A stretch of 57,400 nt of DNA, taken from positions 1 through 57,400 of the forward strand of contig REED01000089.1 in the NCBI GenBank assembly GCA_007695225.1, in the 5' to 3' direction. This document shows positions 45,984 through 55,665 of this stretch, one piece after another. This stretch comes from Gemmatimonadales bacterium. GTDB taxonomy: Bacteria; Gemmatimonadota; Gemmatimonadetes; Longimicrobiales; Gaopeijiaceae. The position numbers were made by a program, and so were the translations under genes. Positions within the stretch are counted from its first letter, which is position 1; each line of letters opens with the position of its first letter. The notes beneath the pieces were generated by a model. It was given only the letters and a program-made list of their open reading frames with translations. It had not been told where the DNA came from and did not search any database.

Positions 45984-46654
45984 CGGGACCCCACCTCGAC
46001 GCCCAGCTCAGTGGCCAACGCCCGGCGGATCGCCGCGCGGACTTCGTCCAATTCACCGTCCCCCTGAATCCTCAGGACAGGAGTGGAACTGGCGTCATAG
46101 TGGTCCACCAGGGGCTCTGTGAGTTCAGAGTAGACCTCAAGGCGCCGTTCCACCGTTTCTGGTCTGTCGTCCTCGCGGTGAAGCAGGGGGCGCCCCGAAT
46201 CGTCACAGATTCCTTCCACCTTGGGCGGGTCGAAATAGACATTGTAGATGCGGCCGCTCTCGGGGCAGGAGCGCCGTCCACTGATTCGCTTCATGAGCAC
46301 GTCGTCAGGCGCTTCCAGAAGAAGAACCGCATCAACCGCTCGGTCCACCTCGGGAAGCATTTCCTCCAAGGCAATCGCCTGGGGGACCGTCCGGGGAAAA
46401 CCGTCCAGGAGTACGCCAGTATCCGTGTCCAGTCCTTCAAGCGTTTCCCTTACCAGTGCCACGATCAGATCGTCGGGGACCAGCTCCCCGGCATCCATGT
46501 ATTCCTCGGCTTTCTTGCCCAGTGCCGTCCCCTCTCGCCTGGCAGACCGAAGCAGATCCCCGGTGGCAATACGCACCCACCCGAGGTCCTCGGCCAGAAA
46601 CGCGCCTTGCGTTCCCTTCCCTACCCCAGGAGGGCCCAGCAAGATCACCACCAT
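45980..46654 (-). CDS. adk: adenylate kinase
   Basis: Converts ATP and AMP to two ADP. The 224-residue protein has the P-loop GPPGVGKGTQ near the N-terminus, DGFPRT near residue 85 and a long-type LID domain. In the LID only two cysteines (SCPE and ICDD) occupy the zinc-site positions, so the usual four-cysteine zinc site is incomplete. The start is ATG at 46654, sharing one base with the secY stop; a GTG one codon earlier would give a 4-base overlap. Ribosome-binding signals are weak for both, so coupling to secY is likely. Confidence 0.98.
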   Translation of the reverse strand: MVVILLGPPGVGKGTQGAFLAEDLGWVRIATGDLLRSARREGTALGKKAEEYMDAGELVPDDLIVALVRETLEGLDTDTGVLLDGFPRTVPQAIALEEMLPEVDRAVDAVLLLEAPDDVLMKRISGRRSCPESGRIYNVYFDPPKVEGICDDSGRPLLHREDDRPETVERRLEVYSELTEPLVDHYDASSTPVLRIQGDGELDEVRAAIRRALATELGVEVGSR

Positions 46655-47967
46655 CACATGTACCGCTGACGACCCCTGACCTTCACCCGACCCTTCTTCA
46701 TGAACCCGTCATAATGACGGAGAAGGAGGTGCTGCTGCGCGCGCTGGACGGTGTCCAGACCCACGCCCACCACGATGAGGAGTCCAGTGCCTCCGAAGAA
46801 GAAGGTCTGGATGTCGAAGATATCGAAGATCCAGAACGGAAGGAGGGCGATGAGGGCAAGATAGATGGCGCCGGGAAGCGTGACCCGAGTCAGGATCCGG
46901 TCGATGTATTCCGCCGTCCGGCTTCCCGGCTTCACTCCGGGCACGAAGGCTCCCTGCTTCTTCAGGTTCTCCGCCAGGTCCACCGGATTGAAAATGATGG
47001 CCGTGTAGAAGTAAGTGAAGAAGACGGTGAGAATCCCATAGGTGACATAGTAGAGCCAATTACCGGGCTGGAACATCTCCGCCAACTCGGCAATAAACCC
47101 GCTCGCCGTGAAGGCGGCGAGCGTCCCAGGCACGATGATGAAGGACTGGGCGAAGATGATCGGCATCACCCCGGCCGCATTCACCCGGATGGGGATGAAG
47201 CTCTTCTGTCCTTCCTGGACGCGCCCCCGGCCAACGACCTTCCTGGGGATCTGCACCGGAACCTGCCGAGCCGCCATGGTCATTGAGGTCACCCCGGCCG
47301 TCACACCGATGACGACCGCCAGCAGGGCCCCCATAGCCACGAAGCCGATCTCACCCACCATGACCGCTTCCCAGGTGCGCACCACGGCAGAGGGAAAGCC
47401 TTCGATGATGGAGAAGAAGATAAGGAGGGACATCCCGTTCCCCACCCCGTGTTCGGTGATCTGTTCACCGAGCCACATGATGAAGGTCGCCCCCACCGTG
47501 AGTGTCAACACAGTGGTGAAGGTGAAGATGAACCCGGGGCTGACCACCGCCCCTTCCATGGAGGTCAGGAAGACGGAATATCCGTAGGCCTGGGCTGCAG
47601 ACAGCACCACAGTTGTGTACCGGGTCCACTGTGTCAGCTTCTTGCGGCCCTCCTCCCCCTCCTTCTGCATCTTCTCGATGGTTGGGAAGACAGCGGCCAG
47701 TAGCTGGAACATGATGGCCGCCGAGATATACGGCATGATCCCCAAAGCGAAGATCGTCGCTCTGGAGAGGCCTCCGCCCACGAACATGTCGTAGACGCCA
47801 AAGAGGGTACCCTCCAGCTGCCCGAACTGGGCCTGGAGCGCAGCCAGATTCACCCCGGGCGCCGTGATGTGGGCACCCACCCGATAGATCAGCAGGATCA
47901 TCAGGGTGAAAAGGATCCGGTCCTTCAGCTCCGGGAACCGGAAGAGATTCGGAATCGGGTTCGCCAT
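46654..47967 (-). CDS. secY: preprotein translocase subunit SecY
   Basis: SecY is the protein-conducting channel of the Sec translocon. The 437-residue protein has ten membrane helices. Visible family stretches include FALGIMPYISAAIMFQLL and the GVTSMTMAARQVPVQIPRKV cytoplasmic loop before TM7, and the NPVDLAENLKKQGAFVPGVKPG loop. It lies 55 bases after rplO and overlaps adk. Its partner motor SecA is encoded about 16 kb to the left. Confidence 0.99.
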   Translation of the reverse strand: MANPIPNLFRFPELKDRILFTLMILLIYRVGAHITAPGVNLAALQAQFGQLEGTLFGVYDMFVGGGLSRATIFALGIMPYISAAIMFQLLAAVFPTIEKMQKEGEEGRKKLTQWTRYTTVVLSAAQAYGYSVFLTSMEGAVVSPGFIFTFTTVLTLTVGATFIMWLGEQITEHGVGNGMSLLIFFSIIEGFPSAVVRTWEAVMVGEIGFVAMGALLAVVIGVTAGVTSMTMAARQVPVQIPRKVVGRGRVQEGQKSFIPIRVNAAGVMPIIFAQSFIIVPGTLAAFTASGFIAELAEMFQPGNWLYYVTYGILTVFFTYFYTAIIFNPVDLAENLKKQGAFVPGVKPGSRTAEYIDRILTRVTLPGAIYLALIALLPFWIFDIFDIQTFFFGGTGLLIVVGVGLDTVQRAQQHLLLRHYDGFMKKGRVKVRGRQRYM

Positions 47968-48022
47968 TCGTCGGTTGTCCCGTCAGCTCAGGCGTTCAGC
48001 GCGGATGGAAGGCACGACTCGA

Positions 48023-48475
48023 TCAGGCCTTGTCGCCGACTATGGAGACAGACCCGCCAGCCGCTTGGATCTTGGCCCGGGCGGAAGCGCTGAAGGCATG
48101 CGCCCTCACCGAGACCGTGCGGGAGATCTCTCCAGTCCCCAGGATCTTCACCGGCTCCTTCAGGGAGCCAATGAGACCATGGGCCATGAGGACCTGCGGA
48201 GTAATCTCATCCTCCTGGAGTTCTTCCAGGGCGCGAACGTTGATGACCTGGAAGGCCACTCGGTTCAGCGGTGTGAAACCCACCTTGGGGATCCGACGCT
48301 GGAGGGGCATCTGCCCTCCCTCGAATCCGGCGGGGATGGAGGCTCCGGAGCGGGCCTTCTGGCCTTTTTGGCCACGACCCGACGTCTTGCCCGTCCCCGA
48401 GCCCGGACCTCTACCCACCCGCTTGCGGTTCCGGTGGGAGCCGTGGCTGGGCTTCAGGTTGTGAAGTTCCGTCAT
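48023..48475 (-). CDS. rplO: 50S ribosomal protein L15
   Basis: L15 is a late-assembly protein of the 50S. The 150-residue protein begins MTELHNLKPSHGSHRNRKRV with the Gly-rich GRGPGSGTGKTSGRGQKGQ N-terminal extension that runs into the subunit, followed by the globular domain ending SIVGDKA. The ATG at 48475 is 7 bases past rpmD; open frame upstream of it is inside rpmD. Confidence 0.98.
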   Translation of the reverse strand: MTELHNLKPSHGSHRNRKRVGRGPGSGTGKTSGRGQKGQKARSGASIPAGFEGGQMPLQRRIPKVGFTPLNRVAFQVINVRALEELQEDEITPQVLMAHGLIGSLKEPVKILGTGEISRTVSVRAHAFSASARAKIQAAGGSVSIVGDKA

Positions 48476-48482
48476 CGTTGCA

Positions 48483-48680
48483 TCACTCCTCGACGCTCCG
48501 GACCTCGACCAGGTGCCGTACCTGCTCGAGCATGCCCCGGATGGCCGGTGTGTCCTCGTGAATTCGTGTCTGCTGGTGCCGGGTGAACCCCAGCGCCCGC
48601 AGTGTGCGGCGATGCCTTCCAGGCCGCCCAATGCCGCTGCGCACCTGCGTCACCTCGAGCGTCCCACTCTTCTCAGCCAT
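48483..48680 (-). CDS. rpmD: 50S ribosomal protein L30
   Basis: L30 binds 5S and 23S rRNA. The 65-residue protein has the family motif [20 protein letters not shown] and [20 protein letters not shown]. The start overlaps the end of rpsE by 8 bases, so the two are probably coupled. Short length is normal for the family. Confidence 0.98.
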   Translation of the reverse strand: MAEKSGTLEVTQVRSGIGRPGRHRRTLRALGFTRHQQTRIHEDTPAIRGMLEQVRHLVEVRSVEE

Positions 48681-49197
48681 GACGGACCTCCAGCGCTTCC
48701 ACTGGAATTCCTCGCTCCCGGGCCACCTGTGCTGCGGTGGTGAGATGCGTCAGGCCGTCCAGCGTGGCGCGCACTACGTTGATGGGATTGTTGGTCCCAA
48801 GGCTCTTGGTGAGGATGTCGGTGACGCCGGCGGCCTCCACAATGGCCCGCACCGGCCCCCCGGCGATGACCCCCGTTCCCGGCGCTGCCGGGCGCAAGAG
48901 CACCCGGCCCGCACCCCAATGCCCCACGATCTCATGGGGAATCGTGCCATGCACCAGCTGGATATCCACCATATGACGTCGGGCGTGCTCCATGGCCTTT
49001 CGAATGGCCTCGGCCACCTCATTGGCTTTGGCGTGGTAGATGCCCACCTTTCCCTTCTGGTCGCCCACGGCCACCAGGGCGGTGAAGGAGAACCGCCGTC
49101 CACCCTTCACCACCTTCGCCACCCGGTTGATGTGGATGACCGTCTCGACGAAGTCGGACTCGCGTCCCCGGGACTGCTGCTTCTTCTCTCTGGCCAT
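48673..49197 (-). CDS. rpsE: 30S ribosomal protein S5
   Basis: S5 acts in decoding accuracy and mRNA unwinding. The 174-residue protein has the N-terminal double-stranded RNA-binding fold with [19 protein letters not shown] and [18 protein letters not shown], then the C-domain with [20 protein letters not shown] and [17 protein letters not shown]. The start shares one base with the rplR stop (TGATG). Confidence 0.99.
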   Translation of the reverse strand: MAREKKQQSRGRESDFVETVIHINRVAKVVKGGRRFSFTALVAVGDQKGKVGIYHAKANEVAEAIRKAMEHARRHMVDIQLVHGTIPHEIVGHWGAGRVLLRPAAPGTGVIAGGPVRAIVEAAGVTDILTKSLGTNNPINVVRATLDGLTHLTTAAQVARERGIPVEALEVRHG

Positions 49198-49589
49198 CAG
49201 AACACCAGACCTCCCTCACGGGCGCCGTCGGCGAAGGCCTTCACCCTGCCGTGATACTTGTATCCGCCGCGATCGAACACGACGGCCGAGATCCCTGCCT
49301 CCCGGGCGCGCTCCGCGAGGAGCTTCCCTGCGGCAAAGGACAGTTCCACCTTCCGATTCGAGCCCTCCGGCTGGAAATCCCGAAGGTCCGGGACCAGCGT
49401 GGAGAGGCCCAGGAGGGTCCGACCGGTGGAATCATCCACCAGCTGCCCCTCCATGTTCTTCAGGGAGCGGTACACGACCAGCCGCGGACGCTCTTCCGTC
49501 CCATGGATCTTGTTCCGCACCCGAAAGTGTCGACGCGTCCGCTGGAGGCGACGGCTCTTCTTGATCTTGTTCAGCTTGAGGCTTTTCAC
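49197..49589 (-). CDS. rplR: 50S ribosomal protein L18
   Basis: L18 binds 5S rRNA to the large subunit. The 130-residue protein has the basic [18 protein letters not shown] start and the family motif [20 protein letters not shown], ending [20 protein letters not shown]. It lies 17 bases after rplF in spc-operon order. Confidence 0.99.
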   Translation of the reverse strand: MKSLKLNKIKKSRRLQRTRRHFRVRNKIHGTEERPRLVVYRSLKNMEGQLVDDSTGRTLLGLSTLVPDLRDFQPEGSNRKVELSFAAGKLLAERAREAGISAVVFDRGGYKYHGRVKAFADGAREGGLVF

Positions 49590-49606
49590 TGCGTTCTCCT
49601 TGGCCC

Positions 49607-50146
49607 TTAGGCGCCCGCCGTCTTTCCGGCCTTGCGGCGGACCTGCTCACCCGCGTAGCGAACCCCCTTGCCCTTGTAGGGCTCCGGAGGTCGGAGGCTG
49701 CGGATCTCCGCGGCCACCTGCCCCACGAGCTGCTTGTCCGACCCGTTCACGACCACCTCGGTCTGGGTGGGTACCTCGAGTTGAATCCCCGGAGGCTCCG
49801 GAAAATCGATGGTGTGGGAATATCCCAGATGGAAGGTAATTCCCGCACCCTTCTTCTCCGCTCGATACCCAACCCCGATGATCTGCAGCTTCTTCTGGAA
49901 CCCCTGGCTCACCCCTTCCACCATGTTGGCCACCAGAGAACGGGTGAGCCCGTGGAGAGCCTTGTGCCTCCCGGCGTCAGATGGACGGGTCACGGTCACG
50001 ACCCCGTCCTCCACACTCACAGTCATCTCCGGGTGCACCTCCAGGGTGAGGGCGCCCTTCGGCCCCTTCACATGGAGGACTCCCTCTTCGAGACGAGCCT
50101 CCACGCCCTTGGCCAGTTCCACCGGCCGCTTACCGATTCTCGACAT
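49607..50146 (-). CDS. rplF: 50S ribosomal protein L6
   Basis: L6 lies at the base of the L7/L12 stalk near the sarcin-ricin loop. The 179-residue protein has two similar domains, the second ending in the [20 protein letters not shown] motif. It starts [16 protein letters not shown]. It is 36 bases after rpsH. Confidence 0.99.
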   Translation of the reverse strand: MSRIGKRPVELAKGVEARLEEGVLHVKGPKGALTLEVHPEMTVSVEDGVVTVTRPSDAGRHKALHGLTRSLVANMVEGVSQGFQKKLQIIGVGYRAEKKGAGITFHLGYSHTIDFPEPPGIQLEVPTQTEVVVNGSDKQLVGQVAAEIRSLRPPEPYKGKGVRYAGEQVRRKAGKTAGA

Positions 50147-50182
50147 CGTTCTCTCGCTGGATTCCGTGAGAGGAAACTGCCA

Positions 50183-50575
50183 TCACCAGACGAGCGCCAG
50201 CAGCTCGCCGCCCACGCCTTCCTGCCGGGCCCCACGGTCCGAAAGGACCCCGCGAGACGTCGAGAGGATGGCCATGCCCAGTCCGTTGCGGACCCGGGGC
50301 ACGTCTCCGGCGCCTACATACTGGCGTCGGCCGGGGGTAGAAACCCGCTGGAGATGCCGGATGATCGGCTGTCCCTCGTGATACTTCAGATAGACCCGCA
50401 GGACGCCGTGGCGACCGTCGTCCAGCACCTTGAAGTCGAACACAAAGTGGTTCTCCTTCAAAATCTGGGCGATCTCGATCTTCAGCTTCGAGACGGGCAT
50501 GTCCGCCCAACGGTGACCCGCCTGCCCGGCATTCCGGATCCGGGTCAGCATGTCGGCAATAGGATCGGTCATCAT
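50183..50575 (-). CDS. rpsH: 30S ribosomal protein S8
   Basis: S8 binds helix 21 of 16S rRNA. The 130-residue protein starts [20 protein letters not shown] and ends with [23 protein letters not shown] at 50575 has AAGGA 10 bases upstream; the second ATG (50572) is the other choice. The open frame before it is inside rpsN. In E. coli S8 also represses the spc operon; no copy of the rRNA site was recognised here. Confidence 0.98.
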   Translation of the reverse strand: MMTDPIADMLTRIRNAGQAGHRWADMPVSKLKIEIAQILKENHFVFDFKVLDDGRHGVLRVYLKYHEGQPIIRHLQRVSTPGRRQYVGAGDVPRVRNGLGMAILSTSRGVLSDRGARQEGVGGELLALVW

Positions 50576-50589
50576 ATTCGATTCGTCCT

Positions 50590-50775
50590 TTACCAGCTGG
50601 CCTTGCGAACTCCGGGGATCTCCCCGCGGAGCGCCATCTGCCGGAAACAGATCCGGCAGATCCCGAACTTCCGGATGTACGCACGGGCACGCCCGCATCG
50701 ATTACACCGGTTGTAACCCCGCACGCCATACTTGGCTTCGCGGTTTGCCTTCTCGATCAGCGCCTTCCTGGCCAT
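50590..50775 (-). CDS. rpsN: 30S ribosomal protein S14, zinc-binding type
   Basis: The 61-residue protein is the short, zinc-containing S14 form (type Z). The CNRC and CRIC pairs (Cys24, Cys27, Cys40, Cys43) make the zinc ribbon, and it starts [20 protein letters not shown]. It is 37 bases after rplE. The short type is typical of many bacteria outside Proteobacteria. Confidence 0.99.
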   Translation of the reverse strand: MARKALIEKANREAKYGVRGYNRCNRCGRARAYIRKFGICRICFRQMALRGEIPGVRKASW

Positions 50776-50812
50776 TACTCTCCCCCAAACGGTCGGGTCT
50801 TGCGAACGTGGT

Positions 50813-51388
50813 TCACTCTGCGGCGGCGCCGATCACCACCGGCGTTGCCCCACGGAAGGGAAACCCCATCTCCGTCAGGAGCGCCAGGGCCTCGTCGTCC
50901 TTGTCCGTGGTGGTGACGATGGTGATGTCCATTCCGTGGACCTTCTCCACGTCGTCGAATTCAATCTCCGGGAAGATGAGCTGCTCCCTCACCCCCAGTG
51001 TGTAGTTCCCCCGACCGTCAAACGACCGGGTGGAAATCCCCCGGAAATCCCTGATCCGGGGCATTGCCGCAGAAACCAGGCGGTCCAGGAACTCATACAT
51101 GTTCCGTGCCCGAAGCGTCACGGAAGCCCCCACCGGCATCCCCTCCCGGAGGGAGAACCCCGCGATGGACTTCCGAGCCTTGGTGACCACCGGGCGTTGC
51201 CCGGTGATGGTCCCCAACTCGTCCAGCACGGAGTCCAAAAGCTTCTGGTTCCGGCCGGCGTCCCCGGCCCCCACATTCACAACCACCTTCTCGAGGCGGG
51301 GAATCTGGTGAGGGTTCGCATATCCGAAGCGCTCGGTCAGCCGTGGGCGAACCTGCTCCAGGTAGTGTACTTCCATTCTCGATTTCAT
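50813..51388 (-). CDS. rplE: 50S ribosomal protein L5
   Basis: L5 binds 5S rRNA and contacts the P-site tRNA. The 191-residue protein has the family motifs [32 protein letters not shown] and [20 protein letters not shown], and the C-terminal [15 protein letters not shown]. Length is slightly above typical through an Ala-rich tail. It lies 25 bases after rplX. Confidence 0.99.
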   Translation of the reverse strand: MKSRMEVHYLEQVRPRLTERFGYANPHQIPRLEKVVVNVGAGDAGRNQKLLDSVLDELGTITGQRPVVTKARKSIAGFSLREGMPVGASVTLRARNMYEFLDRLVSAAMPRIRDFRGISTRSFDGRGNYTLGVREQLIFPEIEFDDVEKVHGMDITIVTTTDKDDEALALLTEMGFPFRGATPVVIGAAAE

Positions 51389-51413
51389 TGGCTCTCAGCT
51401 TCCCTCTGGTCCG

Positions 51414-51779
51414 TCACGGTCTGGGAATCGGGTTCCCGGACTTCACGGCGATACGCTCCTTGGTGCCGTCCTTCTCCACCTGGAGCCGGATTCGGGAAGG
51501 CTCGCCGCTGGCGGGGTCGATAAGCATAACGTTGGAGATGTCGACGGGCAGTTCCATCGTCACAATCCCGCCGTCCGGGTTGTTCTGTGTGGGGCGCTGG
51601 TGGCGCTTCCGCATGTTCACCCCTTCCACCACAACTCGGCCCTTGGCCGGATCAATGCGGAGAACGGAGCCCTCCATGTCGCGATAGTTGCCCCGGATCA
51701 CACGGACCCGGTCCCCTCGCACGATATGGGTCTTACGCTTCGCGCGTCTCGCCTGCTTCGCCTGCTTCTTCGTGGCCAT
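51414..51779 (-). CDS. rplX: 50S ribosomal protein L24
   Basis: L24 is an early 50S assembly protein. The 121-residue protein has a KOW motif (IVRGDRVRVIRGNYRDMEGSV), with GVNMRKRHQRPTQNNPDGGI after it. A basic N-terminal extension of about 15 residues ([16 protein letters not shown]) makes it longer than the usual 100-105. The start shares one base with the rplN stop. Confidence 0.98.
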   Translation of the reverse strand: MATKKQAKQARRAKRKTHIVRGDRVRVIRGNYRDMEGSVLRIDPAKGRVVVEGVNMRKRHQRPTQNNPDGGIVTMELPVDISNVMLIDPASGEPSRIRLQVEKDGTKERIAVKSGNPIPRP

Positions 51780-52147
51780 CAGAGCACCTCTGGAGCCAGG
51801 GAGACGATCTTCATGTACCGCTTCTCCCGGAGCTCACGACCCACCGGGCCGAAGATCCGGGTTCCCCGCGGCTCCCCGTTCGGATTGATGAGGACGGCGG
51901 CATTGTCGTCGAAGCGGATGTAGGAGCCGTCTTTGCGACGCATCTCCTTCGCGGTCCGCACGATAACTGCCTTCGCCACTTCCCCCTTCTTCACGCCGGC
52001 GTTGGGGATGGCATCCTTGATCGTCACGACGATAACGTCACCCACGCGGGCATATCGCCGGCGAGAGCCACCCAACACGCGAATGCAGAGGGCGCGCTTG
52101 GCGCCGGTGTTGTCGGCAATCTTGAGGACCGATTCCTGCTGAATCAT
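51779..52147 (-). CDS. rplN: 50S ribosomal protein L14
   Basis: L14 forms bridges to the 30S. The 122-residue protein starts [20 protein letters not shown] and has the motif [20 protein letters not shown], with ends matching L14 closely. Length is normal. It lies 16 bases after rpsQ. Confidence 0.99.
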   Translation of the reverse strand: MIQQESVLKIADNTGAKRALCIRVLGGSRRRYARVGDVIVVTIKDAIPNAGVKKGEVAKAVIVRTAKEMRRKDGSYIRFDDNAAVLINPNGEPRGTRIFGPVGRELREKRYMKIVSLAPEVL

Positions 52148-52163
52148 CGTCCGCTTCTCCTGG

Positions 52164-52469
52164 TCAGACCCGTTCGGGGCGTTCGATGAGTTCGAGGACG
52201 CGCCACCGCTTCAGTTTTGAAAGGGGACGGGTCTCCTGGATCCGGACGACGTCGCCCACCCGGTACTCATTCTTCTCGTCGTGGGCGTGGAACTTCCGGG
52301 AGCGAAGCGTGGCCTTCCCGTAGAGGGGATGGGGGAAACGACGCTCCACCATCACCACCACGGTCTTGTCTGCGCTGTCGCTCACGACCACGCCCTTTCG
52401 GACCTTTCGGTTGTTGCGGGAGGTCTCAACCTCCAGCGTTTCGGTCTCGCCCATCTCAGCCTCGCTCAC
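52164..52469 (-). CDS. rpsQ: 30S ribosomal protein S17
   Basis: S17 stabilises 16S rRNA near helix 11. The 101-residue protein has the OB-fold core with [20 protein letters not shown] and [19 protein letters not shown]. About 20 Glu-rich residues precede the core. I chose the GTG at 52469 because GGAGG lies 6 bases upstream and it overlaps the rpmC stop (GTGA); ATG at 52454 would drop five residues. Confidence 0.97.
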   Translation of the reverse strand: MSEAEMGETETLEVETSRNNRKVRKGVVVSDSADKTVVVMVERRFPHPLYGKATLRSRKFHAHDEKNEYRVGDVVRIQETRPLSKLKRWRVLELIERPERV

Positions 52470-52672
52470 GCCTCACCTCCCACGAGCTCGCGCTCCCGGA
52501 GGATCGTCTTCATCCGGGCAATATCCCGGCGGATTGTCTTGGGGAGCTGTGGATTCTCCAGCTCCATCATGGAGCCCCGGAACCGCAGTCGGAACAACTC
52601 CTCTCGGAGCTCCCGAATACGATCCAGAACCTGGTCGTCCGTCATCTCGCGGATCTCTTCCGTCGTAATCAT
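52466..52672 (-). CDS. rpmC: 50S ribosomal protein L29
   Basis: L29 is a small helical hairpin at the tunnel exit, near the docking site for SRP and trigger factor. The 68-residue protein has [20 protein letters not shown] and [20 protein letters not shown], ending with the basic helix [15 protein letters not shown]. It is 7 bases after rplP and overlaps rpsQ. Confidence 0.98.
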   Translation of the reverse strand: MITTEEIREMTDDQVLDRIRELREELFRLRFRGSMMELENPQLPKTIRRDIARMKTILRERELVGGEA

Positions 52673-52679
52673 GCTGGCC

Positions 52680-53096
52680 TCAAAGCTCCTTTTCGCGGAC
52701 GACGAAACGCGTCTTGATGGGGAGCTTGGCCGAGGCCAACTCCATGGCGCGCCGGGCCACGTTCTCGGGAACCCCCTCCATCTCGAACATCATCCGGCCG
52801 GGCTTCACCACCGCTACCCATCCCTCGGGGTTCCCCTTTCCCTTACCCATCCGCGTTTCAGCCGGCTTCCGGGTAATGGGCTTGTCGGGGAAGATCCGGA
52901 TCCAGATCTTTCCGCCACGCTTGATGTGACGGGTCATGGCCACACGGGCGGACTCGATCTGGCGATTGGTAATCCAGGCAGGCTCGATCGCCTGGAGACC
53001 GAATTCGCCGAAGGAGACGCGATTCCCCCGGTAGGCCTTGCCGGTCATGCGGCCCGTATGCTTCTTGCGGTATTTGACTCGCTTCGGAGAAAGCAT
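52680..53096 (-). CDS. rplP: 50S ribosomal protein L16
   Basis: L16 helps position the A-site tRNA. The 138-residue protein starts [20 protein letters not shown] and has the motif [20 protein letters not shown], then [19 protein letters not shown]. All family stretches are intact. It lies 14 bases after rpsC. Confidence 0.99.
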   Translation of the reverse strand: MLSPKRVKYRKKHTGRMTGKAYRGNRVSFGEFGLQAIEPAWITNRQIESARVAMTRHIKRGGKIWIRIFPDKPITRKPAETRMGKGKGNPEGWVAVVKPGRMMFEMEGVPENVARRAMELASAKLPIKTRFVVREKEL

Positions 53097-53110
53097 CGTC
53101 GTCCGTCCCG

Positions 53111-53770
53111 TCAGTTATCCGTGGAGTAGGTACGGCCCCGGCGGTTCTCCACGACCTCGCCGAGGAAAATCCAGCACTTGATGCCCACCGTCCCGTAGGT
53201 GGTCTGGGCTTCCACATTCGCGTAGTCGATGTCCGCGCGGAGGGTGTGGAGAGGCACGCGCCCCTCGTTGTATCCCTCGGTACGGGCGATCTCGGCACCA
53301 CCCAGGCGACCGGCACACTGGATGCGGATCCCCTCGGCCCCGGCCCGCTGCGCGGACTGCACCGCACGCTTCATGGCCCGGCGGAAAGAGATCCGGTTCC
53401 GGATCTGGTGGGCCACGTTCTCGGCCACAAGGCGAGCGTCGATCTCAGGCCGCTTCACCTCCTCCACGTTGATGGAGACCTCACTCTTGGTGAGGACGCC
53501 CAGCTCGTCACGAAGCTTGTCCACTTCCGACCCGCGCTTTCCGATGACGACACCGGGGCGGGCGGTATGGACCGTCACGACGATCTTGGACGGCTTCCGC
53601 TCGATCTCCACGGAGGAGATGGCCGCGTGAGCGAGCCTCCGCTCCAGGTACCGGCGGATGGTCTCATCCTCCTTGAGGAGGCGAGGGAAGTCCTTTTCGG
53701 CATACCAGCGGGATTTCCAATCCTTCAGGATCCCCAGTCGGAAACCGGTCGGGTGCGTCTTCTGTCCCAT
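53111..53770 (-). CDS. rpsC: 30S ribosomal protein S3
   Basis: S3 lines the mRNA entry channel. The 219-residue protein starts [20 protein letters not shown], has the KH domain motif [17 protein letters not shown], and the C-terminal domain with [20 protein letters not shown] and [14 protein letters not shown]. It is 5 bases after rplV. Confidence 0.99.
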   Translation of the reverse strand: MGQKTHPTGFRLGILKDWKSRWYAEKDFPRLLKEDETIRRYLERRLAHAAISSVEIERKPSKIVVTVHTARPGVVIGKRGSEVDKLRDELGVLTKSEVSINVEEVKRPEIDARLVAENVAHQIRNRISFRRAMKRAVQSAQRAGAEGIRIQCAGRLGGAEIARTEGYNEGRVPLHTLRADIDYANVEAQTTYGTVGIKCWIFLGEVVENRRGRTYSTDN

Positions 53771-53775
53771 CCTGC

Positions 53776-54126
53776 TTACTCCCTTGTGTCCACCACGACA
53801 GTGATGTGGCTCATGCGCTTCCGGATCGGTGCAGCACGCCCCATGGCGGCGGCACGCCAGCGGCGCAACGTGGGCCCTTCGTTCACGAAAGCCTCCCGGA
53901 CGATCAACTCGTCCACGTCCACGAACTCCCCTTCGTCCTCTGCCTTGACCTGGGCATTTGCGACGGCGGACCGGAGGGTCTTGGAGACCGGTTCGGCAGC
54001 CGCCTTCTTCGAGAACTGGAGGAGGGCGTAGGCTTCGTTCACGGAACGACCGCGAATCTGGTCCACGACGAGCCGCACCTTTCGCGGGCTCATTCGGATG
54101 TGTCTGGCTGTGGCCTTGGCTTCCAT
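53776..54126 (-). CDS. rplV: 50S ribosomal protein L22
   Basis: L22 lines the exit tunnel with its beta-hairpin loop. The 116-residue protein has the motifs [20 protein letters not shown] and [20 protein letters not shown], the latter running into the tunnel loop, and ends [13 protein letters not shown]. It lies 41 bases after rpsS. Confidence 0.99.
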   Translation of the reverse strand: MEAKATARHIRMSPRKVRLVVDQIRGRSVNEAYALLQFSKKAAAEPVSKTLRSAVANAQVKAEDEGEFVDVDELIVREAFVNEGPTLRRWRAAAMGRAAPIRKRMSHITVVVDTRE

Positions 54127-54167
54127 GATCGTCTTTCTCCGCCGGTCCTCAGGCGTCCTTGGGTGTG

Positions 54168-54455
54168 TTACCGGGCCTTGGAGCGCTTGTCGGCCAGCTT
54201 TCCGCCATGACCCCGGAAGAGCCGGGTGGGGGAGAACTCGCCGAGCTTGTGCCCGACCATGTTTTCGCTGATGTACACCGGGACGAACTTGTTCCCGTTA
54301 TGCACCGCGACGGTGTGTCCCACGAAGTCCGGAGAGATCGTGGAGGATCGTGCCCATGTCTTGATGACCTTCTTCTCCCCCTTCGAGTTCATCACCTCCA
54401 CTTTCAGAAGGAGTTTCTCATCGATGTAGGGGCCCTTCTTCACGCTACGCGGCAT
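54168..54455 (-). CDS. rpsS: 30S ribosomal protein S19
   Basis: S19 sits at the head of the 30S, next to S13. The 95-residue protein starts [20 protein letters not shown] and has the motifs [20 protein letters not shown] and [13 protein letters not shown]. It lies 48 bases after rplB in S10-operon order. Confidence 0.99.
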   Translation of the reverse strand: MPRSVKKGPYIDEKLLLKVEVMNSKGEKKVIKTWARSSTISPDFVGHTVAVHNGNKFVPVYISENMVGHKLGEFSPTRLFRGHGGKLADKRSKAR

Positions 54456-54503
54456 TGTCCATTCCCTCGATTCGGGTCCCGGGAAACCTGTGCCCGATGA
54501 TCC

Positions 54504-55343
54504 CTACTTGGTCGCCTTCCCGCGGCGACGCCCGCGGACGATGTACTTGTTCGACTGCTTCTTCCGCTTCCGGGTCTTGATCCCTTCCCGCTTTCCCCAG
54601 GGGGAAACCGGGGGGCGACCACCGGAGGAACGGCCCTCTCCTCCACCCAACGGATGGTCCACCGGATTCATGGCCACGCCTCGCACCTTGGGACGACGAC
54701 CCCGCCAGCGATTGGCACCGGCCTTCCCAATGGAGGTGAGCTCATGGTCCGTATTCCCCACCTGTCCGATCGTGGCCAGGCACTCCTTTCGCACGCGACG
54801 CACTTCGGTGGAGGGAAGTCGAAGGGAAACATAGTCCCCCTCCCTGGCCACCACCTGCACTCCCGAGCCTGCCGAGCGAGCCATCTGCCCCCCCTTCCCG
54901 GGCTTCAGTTCCACGTTGTGGATGGTGGTGCCCAGGGGGATCCTCTGGAGAGGAAGCGCATTCCCAACCTTGATGTCGGCGTCGGGCCCGGAGACGATCT
55001 GGTCCCCCACCGAGAGCGACACCGGATGGAGAATGTAGCGCTTCTCACCGTCGACGTAATGGATGAGGGCGATGTTCGCGGTGCGGTTGGGATCATATTC
55101 GATCTCGGCCACCACACCAGGCACACCCACTTTATCCCGCCTGAAGTCGATTCTACGGTACCGCCGCTTGTGTCCTCCACCCCGGCGGCGGCTGGTCATC
55201 CGACCGTGGTGATTTCGCCCACCGGTGGCGTGAAGCGGCTCGGTGAGCGAGCGCTCCGGACCCTTCCGGGTGATATCGGACCCATCCACCAGGCTGCGGA
55301 ATCGCGTTCCCGGCGTCACAGGCTTGAACTTCTTCAGCGCCAT
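54504..55343 (-). CDS. rplB: 50S ribosomal protein L2
   Basis: L2 is near the peptidyl transferase centre. The 279-residue protein has [20 protein letters not shown], the KOW-like [20 protein letters not shown] region, and the C-terminal [20 protein letters not shown], which carries the conserved histidine. Length is normal. It lies 10 bases after rplW. Confidence 0.99.
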   Translation of the reverse strand: MALKKFKPVTPGTRFRSLVDGSDITRKGPERSLTEPLHATGGRNHHGRMTSRRRGGGHKRRYRRIDFRRDKVGVPGVVAEIEYDPNRTANIALIHYVDGEKRYILHPVSLSVGDQIVSGPDADIKVGNALPLQRIPLGTTIHNVELKPGKGGQMARSAGSGVQVVAREGDYVSLRLPSTEVRRVRKECLATIGQVGNTDHELTSIGKAGANRWRGRRPKVRGVAMNPVDHPLGGGEGRSSGGRPPVSPWGKREGIKTRKRKKQSNKYIVRGRRRGKATK

Positions 55344-55353
55344 GATTCGCTCC

Positions 55354-55665
55354 TCAACCCATTTCGTAGAGTTCGATGTGATCGCCTTCGGCGAGGCGCA
55401 CCATGGCCTTCTTGAAGGAGGGCCGTCGGCCGACCTTCTGCGTCCGGTTCATCTGCCCCATGAGGGACCGCCGGGCCTTTCCTGCATAAACGGCGGTCCG
55501 AACATCTTCAACCTTCACATCCCAGGCCGCTTCCACCGCCTCGGCGATCTGTGCCTTGTTCGCGTCCGGATGCACGATGAACGTGTAGACGTTCTGGGCA
55601 TCCATCTCCGTGGTGGCCTTCTCGGTCACCACCGGGGCCACGATCACGTCAAAGAGATCACGCAT
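55354..55665 (-). CDS. rplW: 50S ribosomal protein L23
   Basis: L23 is the docking site for trigger factor and SRP at the tunnel exit. The 103-residue protein has the family motifs [20 protein letters not shown] and [20 protein letters not shown]. The start overlaps the rplD end by 8 bases, so coupled translation is likely. Confidence 0.98.
   Translation of the reverse strand: MRDLFDVIVAPVVTEKATTEMDAQNVYTFIVHPDANKAQIAEAVEAAWDVKVEDVRTAVYAGKARRSLMGQMNRTQKVGRRPSFKKAMVRLAEGDHIELYEMG

Noticed and set aside
45030..46657. Possible infA between map and rpmJ.
   Set aside because: Only 60 bases separate map and rpmJ, too few for the 72-codon gene, and no such frame is present.
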